Assembly: GCA_903925075.1 (NCBI GenBank)
Contig: CAIYDQ010000342.1
Coordinates: 48,138 to 112,137 of the forward strand
Length of the DNA stretch: 64,000 bases
Reading direction: 5' to 3'
Source of the DNA: an uncultured Geobacter sp.
GTDB taxonomy: Bacteria; Desulfobacterota; Desulfuromonadia; Geobacterales; Geobacteraceae
The position numbers and the translations under genes are program-made. The number at the start of each line of letters is the position of its first letter. Position 1 is the first letter of the stretch. Below, piece after piece: positions 19,292 to 28,037 of this stretch. The notes beneath the pieces were generated by a model, which searched no databases, was not told the origin of the DNA, and saw nothing but the letters and a program-made list of their open reading frames with translations.

Positions 19292-20394
19292 GGTCTCTTC
19301 CCGGCGACGGAGGCGCGCTTCAGGTTGTCGATAAAGGTTTCGGCGGACTTCCGCCAGGTGAACTTCGCCGCCTGCAACCGTCCGGCCGCGCGCAGGTTAT
19401 TTCGCAGCTCCGGCTCGTTCTCAATGGAGCAAAGCGCCCGGCCGAAGTCGTGTCCATCGGCCGGGTCGATATAGAGCACGGCCTCGCCGCAGATCTCGGG
19501 AATCGAGGTACGAGAGGTGGTGATCACCGGACAGCCGACGTTCATCGCCTCAAGCGGCGGTAGGCCGAACCCTTCGTAGCGCGACGGGTAGACCAGCGCC
19601 TGGGCGTTTTTCAGCACGCCCACCAGTTCGGCGTCGGGCAGGTAACCCATTTCCCGCACGATGCCGGTCGCGGTTCCCTCCTCGATCAACCTGCGCAGCC
19701 GGTCCGAGAAGTAATGAGATTTGCCCACCAGCAGCAGCCTGCCGTTGAGTTTGCCTTGTCGATGCAACTCCAGGAAAACATCGAGCAGCTCTTCGATCCC
19801 CTTGCGCCGGTCATAGCCGCCGAGGTAAACGAAATACGGCTCTTTGCCGGCGGCAGGCTCAGCCGCGGCTCCGCTCCCCTCAGCCAGCGTGGGGCCAAAG
19901 TAATTCACCACCGGCTCGCTTTGCAGCCTGAAATTTTTCTCGATCTGCAGTTTCGAATAGTGCGAATCGGTGAAGACCACCTGGCAGCGATCTATATCGC
20001 GTTGCCGGTCGAACCGGTAGCGCTCCTCATCCTGGGGGTTCTTGAAGCAGCCGGGAATTTCCAGGGGCAGGACGTCGTGCAGCGTCATGGCAACGGTGCG
20101 ATCGCCGAGGTTTTCCGGTATGCCGCCGCTCCAGGGAAAGTGCACGGCCGTGGCTCCCAGACTTTTTATCTGACGGGGAAGGCTGAAGGAGCGCCAACGG
20201 CTGGCGGAGAACAGCCTGCCGCAGCGCACCACCCTGATGCCGGCCGGCACGCGGACAGACGACGCCTAGCGCTGCACCCCGGTTATGGTCAGCGCCGGGT
20301 CCAGGGCCAGGCATTGTTGATAGAGCATGAGCGAGGTCTTGGCGATGCCGGTAAAAGGCAATTCCAGCACCGACGCCTCGAAAACCAGATTCAT
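19288..20394 (-). pseudogene. GT4 glycosyltransferase interrupted by an in-frame amber codon
   Basis: The C-terminal 320 codons form a clear family 4 transferase: DIDRCQVVFTDSHYSKLQIE, YFVYLGGYDRRKGIEELLDV, and YPSRYEGFGLPPLEAMNVG with the E-x7-E donor site. Directly upstream in the same frame is a convincing N-terminus (MNLVFEASVLELPFTGIAKT, start 20394), but a single TAG at 20266-20268 (codon 43) separates the two parts. No frameshift is needed to join them. A GTG at 20250 could restart translation, but the product would lack the first beta-alpha units. A point nonsense mutation, a sequencing error or readthrough could explain it. Confidence 0.75.
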
Positions 20395-20524
20395 GACTGC
20401 TCCGGGGCGCGCCAGGCTGTCGCGACATCCGCGTGGCGAAGTGCCAAGGCCGTTCTCTTTTTTTCCAGCATCTTGTTTCCTCTCCCGCCGCGTGGCGCGC
20501 TGTTGCCGCACGGGTTGCCGTGGT

Positions 20525-21247
20525 TCAGCCTCGTTTTTCCGCGACCACGAAGTAGTTTCTTGGCAATAGCGCGTTCCAGCGCTTTTGTCCGGTGAGGCGA
20601 AACAACGCCTTGGTGAATTTGAAAAGCTTCCGGCCCACGAAACCGCGTATCCCCTTGGTCAAGATCTTCCCGGTCGACTCCTCGACCCGCATTCTGGTGC
20701 CGAAGAACCAGGTATGGGCAACGAAAAAGTGGGACTGGGTCGGGAGAAAGAGCACCGTTTGCAGACCGCTTTGCCCGATCAGCCCCCGCAGCCCTTCCTC
20801 GTCGAATTGCCGTACGTGCCCGTAGGGATCGTTCTCCATGTACTCCGGATTGATCCGTTTCAGCCATTGTTCCGAACGTTTGGTCGGCACGGTGACCACC
20901 ATGCGCCCCCCAACGGAGAGATGTTGCACCAACACGGCGAGAATTACCTCCGCATTGGCCAGATGCTCGAAGACCTCCATGCAAAGGATCAGGTCGTAGC
21001 TTCCGGTCAGCGCGGCGAGCGCGGCCGGCTGCAGCGGGAACTGCAGGCATTCCGCCTGGAGGCCGCGCTTGCCGCATTCGGCCGACTGCCAGGCAAGAAC
21101 GTCCGGATTGCAGTCGATGTAGGTCACCGAAGTGGCGCCGGTTGTCGCTGCGGCGAGGCGACTGAACGCGCTGTACCCCGGGCCGACATCCAGTACGCGG
21201 CCGGCGCGAAAACCGGCGAGATGCTCCCTTAGCAAGGACTCAATCAC
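20525..21247 (-). CDS. Class I SAM-dependent methyltransferase
   Basis: A 240-residue protein with SAM motif I RVLDVGPGYSAFSRLAAAT (about residues 17-35), the acidic motif TYIDCNPDVLAW, and motif IV YDLILCMEVFEHLANAEVI (about 85), a common layout for O-antigen-associated methyltransferases. The basic C-terminus (KGIRGFVGRKLFKFTKALF) suggests an amphipathic or membrane-near segment. It overlaps the preceding GT9 gene by eight bases. Target sugar unknown. Confidence 0.8.
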   Translation of the reverse strand: MIESLLREHLAGFRAGRVLDVGPGYSAFSRLAAATTGATSVTYIDCNPDVLAWQSAECGKRGLQAECLQFPLQPAALAALTGSYDLILCMEVFEHLANAEVILAVLVQHLSVGGRMVVTVPTKRSEQWLKRINPEYMENDPYGHVRQFDEEGLRGLIGQSGLQTVLFLPTQSHFFVAHTWFFGTRMRVEESTGKILTKGIRGFVGRKLFKFTKALFRLTGQKRWNALLPRNYFVVAEKRG

Positions 21248-22409
21248 GATGCACCCCCCCGTTACTGACTGATTTCTGCTGCTGGCGCCCCGGCCCCAGC
21301 AGTTCCGAGACCGCGGACAACACTTCCGCCACCTCGATGTCGAGCATGCAGGGGGGCTCCAAGCCGTCGCCGTTGCATCCCGCCTGGCCGCAGGGAACGC
21401 ACGGCAGCTCCTTTTGCAAGACTATGATGGAACCGCTGCGCTGTCTCCCTCGGGGGAGCGGGCACTGCTGGGCGACCGGGCCGCGGTTGTTCCAGGGGGA
21501 CCACATGGTGGTGATGGTCGGGCCGTAGAGGGCGACCATGGCTATGCCGGTGGTCGCCGCCAGGTGGCTGATCGCCGTATCCAGCCCCAGGTAAAACGCG
21601 CTCCCCGAAAGGAGACAGGTGATCTGGTTGAGGTTCAACTCCCCGGGGATCAGCGCCGGCGCGACGCGGCACAGGGCGGCGGCGGCAGCCAGCTCCTGGC
21701 GCTCCTCGGCGGCCGGCGACGAGGTCCACACCGGCTGCAGGCCGTAACGATCGGCGATAGCGTCGCTTGCGGCGGCGAACTTCTCCGGCTGCCAATATTT
21801 GTAGCGCCAGCGGGCGAAGGGGTGCACCACGAAATACTCTCCCTGCACTCCGCGCGCCGCCAGCAGCCCGGCAACTTTCGCCTCGTCCTCCCGGTCCCAG
21901 TAGACCTTCGCCTCCAGATTGGCGACCGCCAGCCCAAGCCGTTGCGCGACCACCTGGCAGAGACGGGCATAATGGATCGGAAAGGGGTAGGGGATCGGGT
22001 GGCTGAAGAGCAGGCGTTTCCAAAAATCCTTCCAGAACCGGTCGCCGAAGTAAATCCCGACGCGCCAACCTCGGCTGGCGACCAGGGCGGCGATGTTGCC
22101 ACGGTCGGAGGCGTTCAGGTTGATCGCCAGATCGTAGCGGCGAAACAGCTTCAGTAAATACCCGGAGCCGGTGCGGCCGCCGCCCGACTGGGCATCGCCG
22201 TTGGAATAGATCACGCCCCGCACCCGCGGGTCTTTTTCCAGGAACTCGCCGGTGCCGCGGTTGACCAGCAGGTCGATGGCGGCATCGGGATACGCTTCTT
22301 TCAGCAGGCCGATCAGCGGCGTAGTCAGAATCACGTCGCCGATCAGGCGGATGTTGATGATCAAAATTGTTTTTATGGTGCGTTTCGCGTGTTTCGAGCA
22401 GGATGTCAT
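21240..22409 (-). CDS. Glycosyltransferase family 9 (heptosyltransferase-like)
   Basis: A 389-residue GT9 protein: TILIINIRLIGDVILTTPLI at the N-terminus with the catalytic-type Asp, AINLNASDRGNIAALVASRG near residue 95, and FYLGLDTAISHLAATTGIAM, the ADP-heptose-site motif of the family, near 280. A Cys-rich tail (PCVPCGQAGCNGDG) resembles the C-terminus of WaaQ/RfaF-like proteins. It probably adds a heptose or related sugar to the LPS core. It overlaps the downstream methyltransferase by eight bases. The 211-bp spacer upstream (22410-22620) shows nothing recognisable. Confidence 0.83.
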   Translation of the reverse strand: MTSCSKHAKRTIKTILIINIRLIGDVILTTPLIGLLKEAYPDAAIDLLVNRGTGEFLEKDPRVRGVIYSNGDAQSGGGRTGSGYLLKLFRRYDLAINLNASDRGNIAALVASRGWRVGIYFGDRFWKDFWKRLLFSHPIPYPFPIHYARLCQVVAQRLGLAVANLEAKVYWDREDEAKVAGLLAARGVQGEYFVVHPFARWRYKYWQPEKFAAASDAIADRYGLQPVWTSSPAAEERQELAAAAALCRVAPALIPGELNLNQITCLLSGSAFYLGLDTAISHLAATTGIAMVALYGPTITTMWSPWNNRGPVAQQCPLPRGRQRSGSIIVLQKELPCVPCGQAGCNGDGLEPPCMLDIEVAEVLSAVSELLGPGRQQQKSVSNGGVHRD

Positions 22410-22620
22410 TGATTGTTTATTGCCTTGCGTTTATGTGTTTGCCGACAAGTGGCAGGTATAGTTAGACTATTTTCTCGACAATGTCCACGTTTTTGTCGGT
22501 TGCCCCTCGGCGCTGTCCGGTTTGATTCGGCAGCCGAAAACTCGCCCGGGCGCTACCGCCATCTCAAGGATCAGGCGGAATTCCACGGCCACGGCCCCTC
22601 CCCCTTGCCCGTGCGAAACC

Positions 22621-23940
22621 TCAACTTCCCCCCCGCCCGACGCCCGCCCCCTCGTCCCTTCCGAGGCCGGGCTGGCGCGCCTGCGCGGGCGCGACCAGGC
22701 TCTCGATCAGTTGCGCGACGCTGTCCACCGCGCGCTCAACCGTGTAGGGCGAGGCGTCCTGCCGCGGGCCGAGCTCTCCCCGACGCCAGCACTCCGCCAG
22801 CTCCAGGATCGCCGCCTGCACCTGGCCGGGGTGGTCGGCGGCGACGGCAAGGTCGCCCCGGCGACACAGCATCCCCTCCAACTCGGGGTTGCGAAACAGC
22901 AATCCCAGCACCGGCCGCCCGCTCAGCATGTACTCGTAACTCTTGGAGGGAATGGTCTCCGACGAGAACGCTTCGGTGTTCTGGATCAGCAGCAGCACGT
23001 CGCAGCGCTTCATGGCCACCAGCGACTCCCGGCGCGGCACCCGGCCGTGGTCGCTGATCACCTCGGGATGGGGGAACTGTCCGATCAACTCGCGGGAAAG
23101 ACGGTCGCAGGTCCCGTAAAGGTCGAGCCGCAGCAGCGGCACCAGTTCCGGAGCCGCCGCCAGGGCGCCCTGCAGCCCTTGCAGAAACACCTTCAGGTTG
23201 CGGGAGCCACCAAAGGAGCCGAAATGCGCGAAGCGGCAATGCGGCCCCGGCAGGTAAGCGACCTCCGGCATGTTGGCGGGGTCGGCGCCCGGATAGGCGG
23301 TGACTCCGCGTGCTCCGAGCCCGGTGCGCGCGGCCGCGTTGTCCCGGGCGGCATCGGTCAGGAAGACCACGGCGCCGGCGTTTCGACAGATCAGAGCCTC
23401 CAGCCACCGAAAGACCCTGAGCGCGCGCCTGCTGCGCAGCCAGTCTTCATGCACCAGGGGATCCTGGAATTCCGCGATCCAAGGGATGCCGGTGCAACGG
23501 GCAATCCAGGCCGCGGCCAGGTGCGCGCTCGGCGCCCCGCCGGTGGCGTAGATGGCCTCCGGGCGGTGGCGACGGCACAGTAGCAGCCCGCGCAAAAAAG
23601 CCAGAGGGAACCAGGACCACTGGCTGTCCAGGTCGATGATCGCCTTCTCCAGCAGGTAGAACGGGAGCAACGGGAGCAGCAGCAAAGACGCCGACAGCTT
23701 CCAGAGCCCGCTTACGCGCCGCAGGTGCCGCAGCTCGAAACGCAGCCCCGAGGGGGAAACCGACGGCGCCCGCCCCTGCGCCAGATCGGGCCAGCGCCCG
23801 CCGCAGACGCCGGTCAGCATGATGGGGGTGATCCCCTTGGCCTTCAGGTAGGGAATGCGGTCGTCGATATGCTGGGCGCACGCCATGCCGTCGATCCGGG
23901 AGAAATAGGAAATTATCAGCCAGCGCTTTTCAGGCGGCAT
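22621..23940 (-). CDS. Glycosyltransferase family 4-like protein
   Basis: A 439-residue GT-B protein: WLIISYFSRIDGMACAQHID at the start, PEAIYATGGAPSAHLAAAWI and GIPWIAEFQDPLVHEDW in the N-terminal domain, and CRFAHFGSFGGSRNLKVFL and SKSYEYMLSGRPVLGLL in the C-terminal domain. The FQDP and KSYEYM motifs are those of the WcaI/GT4 group. The central hydrophobic stretch LLLLPLLPFYLLEKAI suggests membrane contact. It lies nine bases downstream of the GT9 gene at 23950. Sugar specificity unknown. Confidence 0.75.
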   Translation of the reverse strand: MPPEKRWLIISYFSRIDGMACAQHIDDRIPYLKAKGITPIMLTGVCGGRWPDLAQGRAPSVSPSGLRFELRHLRRVSGLWKLSASLLLLPLLPFYLLEKAIIDLDSQWSWFPLAFLRGLLLCRRHRPEAIYATGGAPSAHLAAAWIARCTGIPWIAEFQDPLVHEDWLRSRRALRVFRWLEALICRNAGAVVFLTDAARDNAAARTGLGARGVTAYPGADPANMPEVAYLPGPHCRFAHFGSFGGSRNLKVFLQGLQGALAAAPELVPLLRLDLYGTCDRLSRELIGQFPHPEVISDHGRVPRRESLVAMKRCDVLLLIQNTEAFSSETIPSKSYEYMLSGRPVLGLLFRNPELEGMLCRRGDLAVAADHPGQVQAAILELAECWRRGELGPRQDASPYTVERAVDSVAQLIESLVAPAQARQPGLGRDEGAGVGRGGS

Positions 23941-23949
23941 ATTCGATGA

Positions 23950-24987
23950 TCAGCATGCAAGCAGCTCCTGCGCGAGGGCGACGATGCGCTCCTCGGCCAA
24001 CTCGTTGATGGAAAAGTCGTTCTTGTCGAGCTTCGCCTCCCGGACCTGCGAGCTCGACTTGAGTATCCTGCACCTTGGACCGGGATAGATGCGGTGCGCC
24101 GGCGTCGGGCCGAAGAGGACCACGCAGGGGACGTTGTTGGCCCAGGCGATGTGGGTCGGCCCGGTGTCGCCGCCGATCACCAGGTCGGCGGCGCTGATGG
24201 CGGCCTTCAACTGGTTCAGGTTCAGCTTCGGCAGGATGGTGGCGAAGGCGCAGCGCTCGGCGATGAAGCTCGCCGCCCGGTACTCGGCGGGAGAGCCGTG
24301 GCAGATGAGTATGTTTTCCCCAAGCGCGTTGGCCACCGTGACCAGCTTCTCCTTGGGGTAGTTGCGCGACTCCCAGGTGGAGCCGACCACCAGGATGACG
24401 TTCTTTTTGTCCGAGCGAAAGTACGGCCGCGTCGCCTCCCGGTCCTCCTCGGCGTAGAAGAGAAAGGGCTGCTTGTGCCGCAGTTCGCTCTCGTCGAAAG
24501 AGATGCCGAGGGATCCGGCGGCGAGGGTGGCGTAGCGCAATACGGTGTTCATCTCCAGCGGCAGCGAAACGGTGGCGTCGTAGCAGAGCGTCGCCAGCGG
24601 CTCCTTTACGCAGTCGCGGGCGAACCCCGCGGTCCGGGTCCCGACCCTCCTCGCCACCAGGGCCGATTTCAGCATGCCGTGCAGGTCGATCGCCAGGTCG
24701 AAGGGACCGCTTTGCGCCACCTGCCGATACTCTTCGCCCAGCTTTTTCCAGGAGAACGATTTCTTCAGTCCCTTCAGGTCGATCTTCACCACCCGCGCCA
24801 GGTCCCGCTGGTGGTCCAGGATATCGGCGAACTTGCTGTCGGCGAACCAGGTGATGGAGCAGTCGGGGAGATGGCGCCTGATGACCTGCAAGGCCGCCAT
24901 GCAGAAGATGATGTCCCCGAGCGAGGAGAGTCTGACGATGGCGATCTTCATCGGGATCGGGCCTGGCGAGCTTCCGAGCGTTTTCAT
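23950..24987 (-). CDS. Glycosyltransferase family 9 (heptosyltransferase I-like)
   Basis: A 345-residue GT9 protein with KIAIVRLSSLGDIIFCMAAL, the N-terminal heptosyltransferase motif with its Asp, FDLAIDLHGMLKSALVARRV, and the donor-site motif DLVIGGDTGPTHIAWANNVP. The ATG at 24987 has a GGGAG Shine-Dalgarno and overlaps the previous stop (ATGA). A second ATG at 24951 would put the Asp at position 13, as in classic WaaC, but lacks a Shine-Dalgarno. I keep 24987. It is one of four GT9 enzymes in the window. Confidence 0.85.
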   Translation of the reverse strand: MKTLGSSPGPIPMKIAIVRLSSLGDIIFCMAALQVIRRHLPDCSITWFADSKFADILDHQRDLARVVKIDLKGLKKSFSWKKLGEEYRQVAQSGPFDLAIDLHGMLKSALVARRVGTRTAGFARDCVKEPLATLCYDATVSLPLEMNTVLRYATLAAGSLGISFDESELRHKQPFLFYAEEDREATRPYFRSDKKNVILVVGSTWESRNYPKEKLVTVANALGENILICHGSPAEYRAASFIAERCAFATILPKLNLNQLKAAISAADLVIGGDTGPTHIAWANNVPCVVLFGPTPAHRIYPGPRCRILKSSSQVREAKLDKNDFSINELAEERIVALAQELLAC

Positions 24988-25778
24988 GTTCTCCCGATGG
25001 CGGCCGCGCGGTTGAGTTCGCGCAGTTTCATGTATTTGACGAAGGTGCTCATGGCGTTGGCCACCGAGACCTCGAACCCCTCCACGCCGTCCAGAAACCC
25101 CAACTTCAGGAAGTAGGTCTTGGCGAAGGCGGCGCTAGGGCGCAGGGTGAGGTCGAAGAGCGAGGCCGATCTTCCCTTCGCCGAAAGCTGGCTGGCGGAG
25201 AGGTCGGTGTAGCGGTTCATCTTGACCAGCAGATCGGCGAGCCCCTGAAACGAGTAGTGCATCAAATGCTCCCGGCAGCGCCCGGTCTCGCCGTTCACCA
25301 CCACCCCCTCGTGCACCAGTTCCGGGCCAAAATGGGCGCGCCGCCGGTCGAAGAGCCGCACCGTCCGGTCCGGGTACCAGCCGCAGTGCTTGATTTCCTT
25401 CGCGCCCAAAAAGGTGCGGCGCGGCACCTGGTAGGCCACCGCCGAGCGCGCGCCGGACAGGATGCCGAGGATCTCGCGGCCAAGCTCCGGGGTCACCCGC
25501 TCGTCGCAGTCCACGTTCAGCACCATGTCGTGGCGGGCCAGCTCCACCGCCGCCTGCTTCTGCGGGCCGAAGCCGCACCAGGGATGGACGAACACCCGGT
25601 CCGTGTAGCGCAGGGCGATCTCCCGGGTGCCGTCGCTGCTCCCGGAGTCGACCACCACGATCTCGTCGGCGAAGGCGAGACTCTCCAGGCAGGCGGCGAT
25701 CCTGTGCGCTTCGTTGCTCGCGATCAGCACCGCGGAAAGCGGTCGTTTCACCATGGCCTCCTCCGCCCCGGCCGTCAT
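24984..25778 (-). CDS. Glycosyltransferase family 2, WaaE/KdtX-like
   Basis: A 264-residue GT-A protein: SAVLIASNEAHRIAACLESL, DEIVVVDSGSSDGTREIA and the metal-site motif MVLNVDCDERVTPELGREIL (DCDE, about residue 88), then IKHCGWYPDRTVRLFDRRR. These are the signatures of the WaaE/KdtX group, which adds glucose or a similar residue to inner-core heptose. It is coupled by ATGA overlaps to genes on both sides (24984-24987 and 25775-25778). The specific sugar is inferred only. Confidence 0.83.
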   Translation of the reverse strand: MTAGAEEAMVKRPLSAVLIASNEAHRIAACLESLAFADEIVVVDSGSSDGTREIALRYTDRVFVHPWCGFGPQKQAAVELARHDMVLNVDCDERVTPELGREILGILSGARSAVAYQVPRRTFLGAKEIKHCGWYPDRTVRLFDRRRAHFGPELVHEGVVVNGETGRCREHLMHYSFQGLADLLVKMNRYTDLSASQLSAKGRSASLFDLTLRPSAAFAKTYFLKLGFLDGVEGFEVSVANAMSTFVKYMKLRELNRAAAIGRT

Positions 25779-26866
25779 GAGGTCAACAGTCCCAGCAGGT
25801 GGCTCGCGCTATGCTCCTGCTGCAAGGCGACCCCGGCCCGCAAGGCGTTGGCCCGGTAGCGGGGGTAATCGGCGATGATCCGGCCGGCCGCCTCCAGGAG
25901 CAGCTCCGGATCGGGCCGGTCGATCACCACCCCCGCCTCGAACCGCTCGACCACCCGCGACATCCAGGTGGAGGCAAGCGTCACCAGCGGGGCGCCCATG
26001 GAGAGGGCGTCGAGCGTGATGCCGCTGATGCGGTCGGCGAAGGCCCGGGCGTCGTAGGGCTGCAGGCAGATGCTCCCCCGGAACATCTCGAAGTAGGCCT
26101 CGCCGGAGAGCGTCTCCGGGGAAAGCCTAAGCGCCCGGTAACCGATGGACGGGATCGACTGCAGCGCGGCGGCGGTCTCCTCGTCGTATTTGTCGTAATG
26201 GGCGGCCGAGGTCTGCAGCGAGACCGGCAGCGACTGGCCGCGCTCCTGCATGTGGGCCAGCAGCCGCACCACGTGGGAGAACCCCTTGTCCTTGCGCGCC
26301 GCGCCCGCGAACAACAGGTGCCGAAAGGGAAGCGACGGTTGCGCCTCGCCGGCGCGCGGCGTGATCGGGTAGGGGACCACGTGGCAGTGCCGGAAGCCGC
26401 AAGCGGCGAAGACCTCGACCACGCTGGCGGTGGGTCCCATCACCACCAATTCCGGGTGCCGGGCCGCGATCTTCCTGAAGTAGGCCAGCTTTTTGGCGTC
26501 CGGGCGCACCCAGTGAAAGTACAGGAACACCCGGTCGGGGGGAACGGGCGCCGAGGCGGCCCAGTCCAGCAGCGCCAGGTCGACCCGGCCGGCCGTGGAG
26601 ATGAAGATCCTCTCCCCGCCGGCCAAAAGCCGGCGCAGCAAAAAGAACTCCTGCAGCCGCCTGATCTTGCGATGGAAAAAGCGCTCGACCGTGAGCCTGC
26701 CGGCTGCGGCCCCCGGCAGCTCGGCGCTTTTCCCGCCCCAGACCGCGAACCGGCAGGAACCGCCGGCGGCGGCCCCGCAGACGCTCTCCACGAAGCTTCG
26801 GCAGTGGCCCGCCTCGTTGGCCAGGGTCGGCTCGATGATGTGTACTCTGGTCGTCGTGTCGGTCAT
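25775..26866 (-). CDS. Probable GT-B glycosyltransferase
   Basis: A 363-residue protein whose C-terminal half resembles GT4 enzymes: RHLLFAGAARKDKGFSHVVR near residue 185 and DRISGITLDALSMGAPLVTL near 285 (the donor-site region). The N-terminal half starts RVHIIEPTLANEAGHCRSFV and lacks a strong motif. No signal peptide or membrane helix is evident. It overlaps the WaaE-like gene by four bases. An 81-bp spacer separates it from waaC upstream. Assignment to the transferase class is likely; the sugar is unknown. Confidence 0.65.
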   Translation of the reverse strand: MTDTTTRVHIIEPTLANEAGHCRSFVESVCGAAAGGSCRFAVWGGKSAELPGAAAGRLTVERFFHRKIRRLQEFFLLRRLLAGGERIFISTAGRVDLALLDWAASAPVPPDRVFLYFHWVRPDAKKLAYFRKIAARHPELVVMGPTASVVEVFAACGFRHCHVVPYPITPRAGEAQPSLPFRHLLFAGAARKDKGFSHVVRLLAHMQERGQSLPVSLQTSAAHYDKYDEETAAALQSIPSIGYRALRLSPETLSGEAYFEMFRGSICLQPYDARAFADRISGITLDALSMGAPLVTLASTWMSRVVERFEAGVVIDRPDPELLLEAAGRIIADYPRYRANALRAGVALQQEHSASHLLGLLTS

Positions 26867-26947
26867 GTCAGGGGGCAGTCCATGGGATGAATAAGCGGCA
26901 GCATCGCTCTACCGCATCAAGAAGATATTTCCGTCGGTCCCCGCGCT

Positions 26948-27997
26948 TTATGACGGCTCCGCCAGCAGCCTCACGATCCCGGCGAACACCGCCTCCACCT
27001 TGATGGAGTTTCGGCACATGGCGTCCTTGTCGCAGCGGGTCCGAAAGCAGCGGGTGCAGTGCAGCGGCGACTGGATCACCACGTGGCGGCTGCCGCGCGG
27101 TCCGCTGCTGTCGCCGTCGCTCGCCCGGTAGAAGGAGACCGTCGGCGTGCCGACCGCCGCCGCCAGGTGCACCGGGCCGGTGTCCCCGCCGACCACCAGA
27201 TCGACCCGCTTCAAGAGCGCCGTGAGGCCCTTGAGCGAATAGCGGTCGAGCACGCGGCTACCCACGCCGATGCCGGTGGCGATCGCCGTCACCGCGCGGC
27301 GTTCGGTTTCGTTGCCCCAGGTAAAGAGGATGCTGGCGTCGCGGAAGCGGTCCAAAAGCGCGCGGCCGAGTTCGGTCCAGCTCTGTTCGCTCCAGAACTT
27401 GGTCTGCCAGGTGGTGCCGTATTGGAACAGGAAGACCAGACCGTCGGAGAGCGTCGCCAGGAGCGCCTCGGCGTTGGCGTCGTCCTCCTTGGAGGTGCAG
27501 ATGGTCGAGCCGAGCTGCATGTCGCGGAAATCCCTGGCGAAGGGGATGCTCACCAGGCGCAGGTATTTCTCGGTCACGTGCCGGTCCTGGCGCCTGAGCG
27601 GTATCCGGCGCGTGGTGAACAGCGCGTTCACCGACTCCTGGAGGTCGCACTTTTCGAAGCCGATCCGGTCCGGGCAGCCGGTCGCCCAGCAAATCAGGCC
27701 GCTCTTCAGGTTCCCCTGGATGTCGAAAACCACGTCGTACTCGCGTGCGCGCAATGTCTCTTTGAGTTGCGCCAGCTCGCGCCGGGTCTGGGCCGCGAAG
27801 GGGTGCCGGCGCCAGAGCTTGGTCCGCACCGTGTGCAGTTCGCTCAAAAGCGGGTTTCCCTCCAGCATTTCCCGGAACGGTTCCTCCACCACCCAGTCAA
27901 TTTCCACATTGGGAGACGCCTGTTTCAGGTAGTCGAGCACCGGCAGTGCGTTGATGATGTCGCCCAGGGCGGACGCTTTTACGATCAATACCCGCAT
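26948..27997 (-). CDS. waaC: LPS heptosyltransferase I
   Basis: A 349-residue GT9 enzyme: MRVLIVKASALGDIINALPV puts the catalytic Asp at position 13, as in E. coli WaaC. VVFDIQGNLKSGLICWATG and LVVGGDTGPVHLAAAVGTP are the family acceptor and donor motifs. It transfers the first L-glycero-D-manno-heptose to Kdo in the inner core. A Cys-rich tail (HCTRCFRTRCDKDAMCRNS) is common to several GT9 proteins here and could bind metal. Directly downstream of waaF on the same strand. Confidence 0.9.
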   Translation of the reverse strand: MRVLIVKASALGDIINALPVLDYLKQASPNVEIDWVVEEPFREMLEGNPLLSELHTVRTKLWRRHPFAAQTRRELAQLKETLRAREYDVVFDIQGNLKSGLICWATGCPDRIGFEKCDLQESVNALFTTRRIPLRRQDRHVTEKYLRLVSIPFARDFRDMQLGSTICTSKEDDANAEALLATLSDGLVFLFQYGTTWQTKFWSEQSWTELGRALLDRFRDASILFTWGNETERRAVTAIATGIGVGSRVLDRYSLKGLTALLKRVDLVVGGDTGPVHLAAAVGTPTVSFYRASDGDSSGPRGSRHVVIQSPLHCTRCFRTRCDKDAMCRNSIKVEAVFAGIVRLLAEPS

Positions 27998-28037
27998 AGA
28001 TCTGTTGTTACCTCGTGCTTACCACCTAGCCCACTAC

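Noticed and set aside
20266..20268. Programmed pyrrolysine or selenocysteine decoding at the amber codon
   Set aside because: Selenocysteine uses TGA, and there is no sign of a PylRS/tRNA-Pyl system or of a conserved context here.
27998..28037. A further heptamer array between waaC and waaF
   Set aside because: The spacer has CTAGCCCAC and TTAGCCCAC units, but the period is not a clear seven and only two units match.
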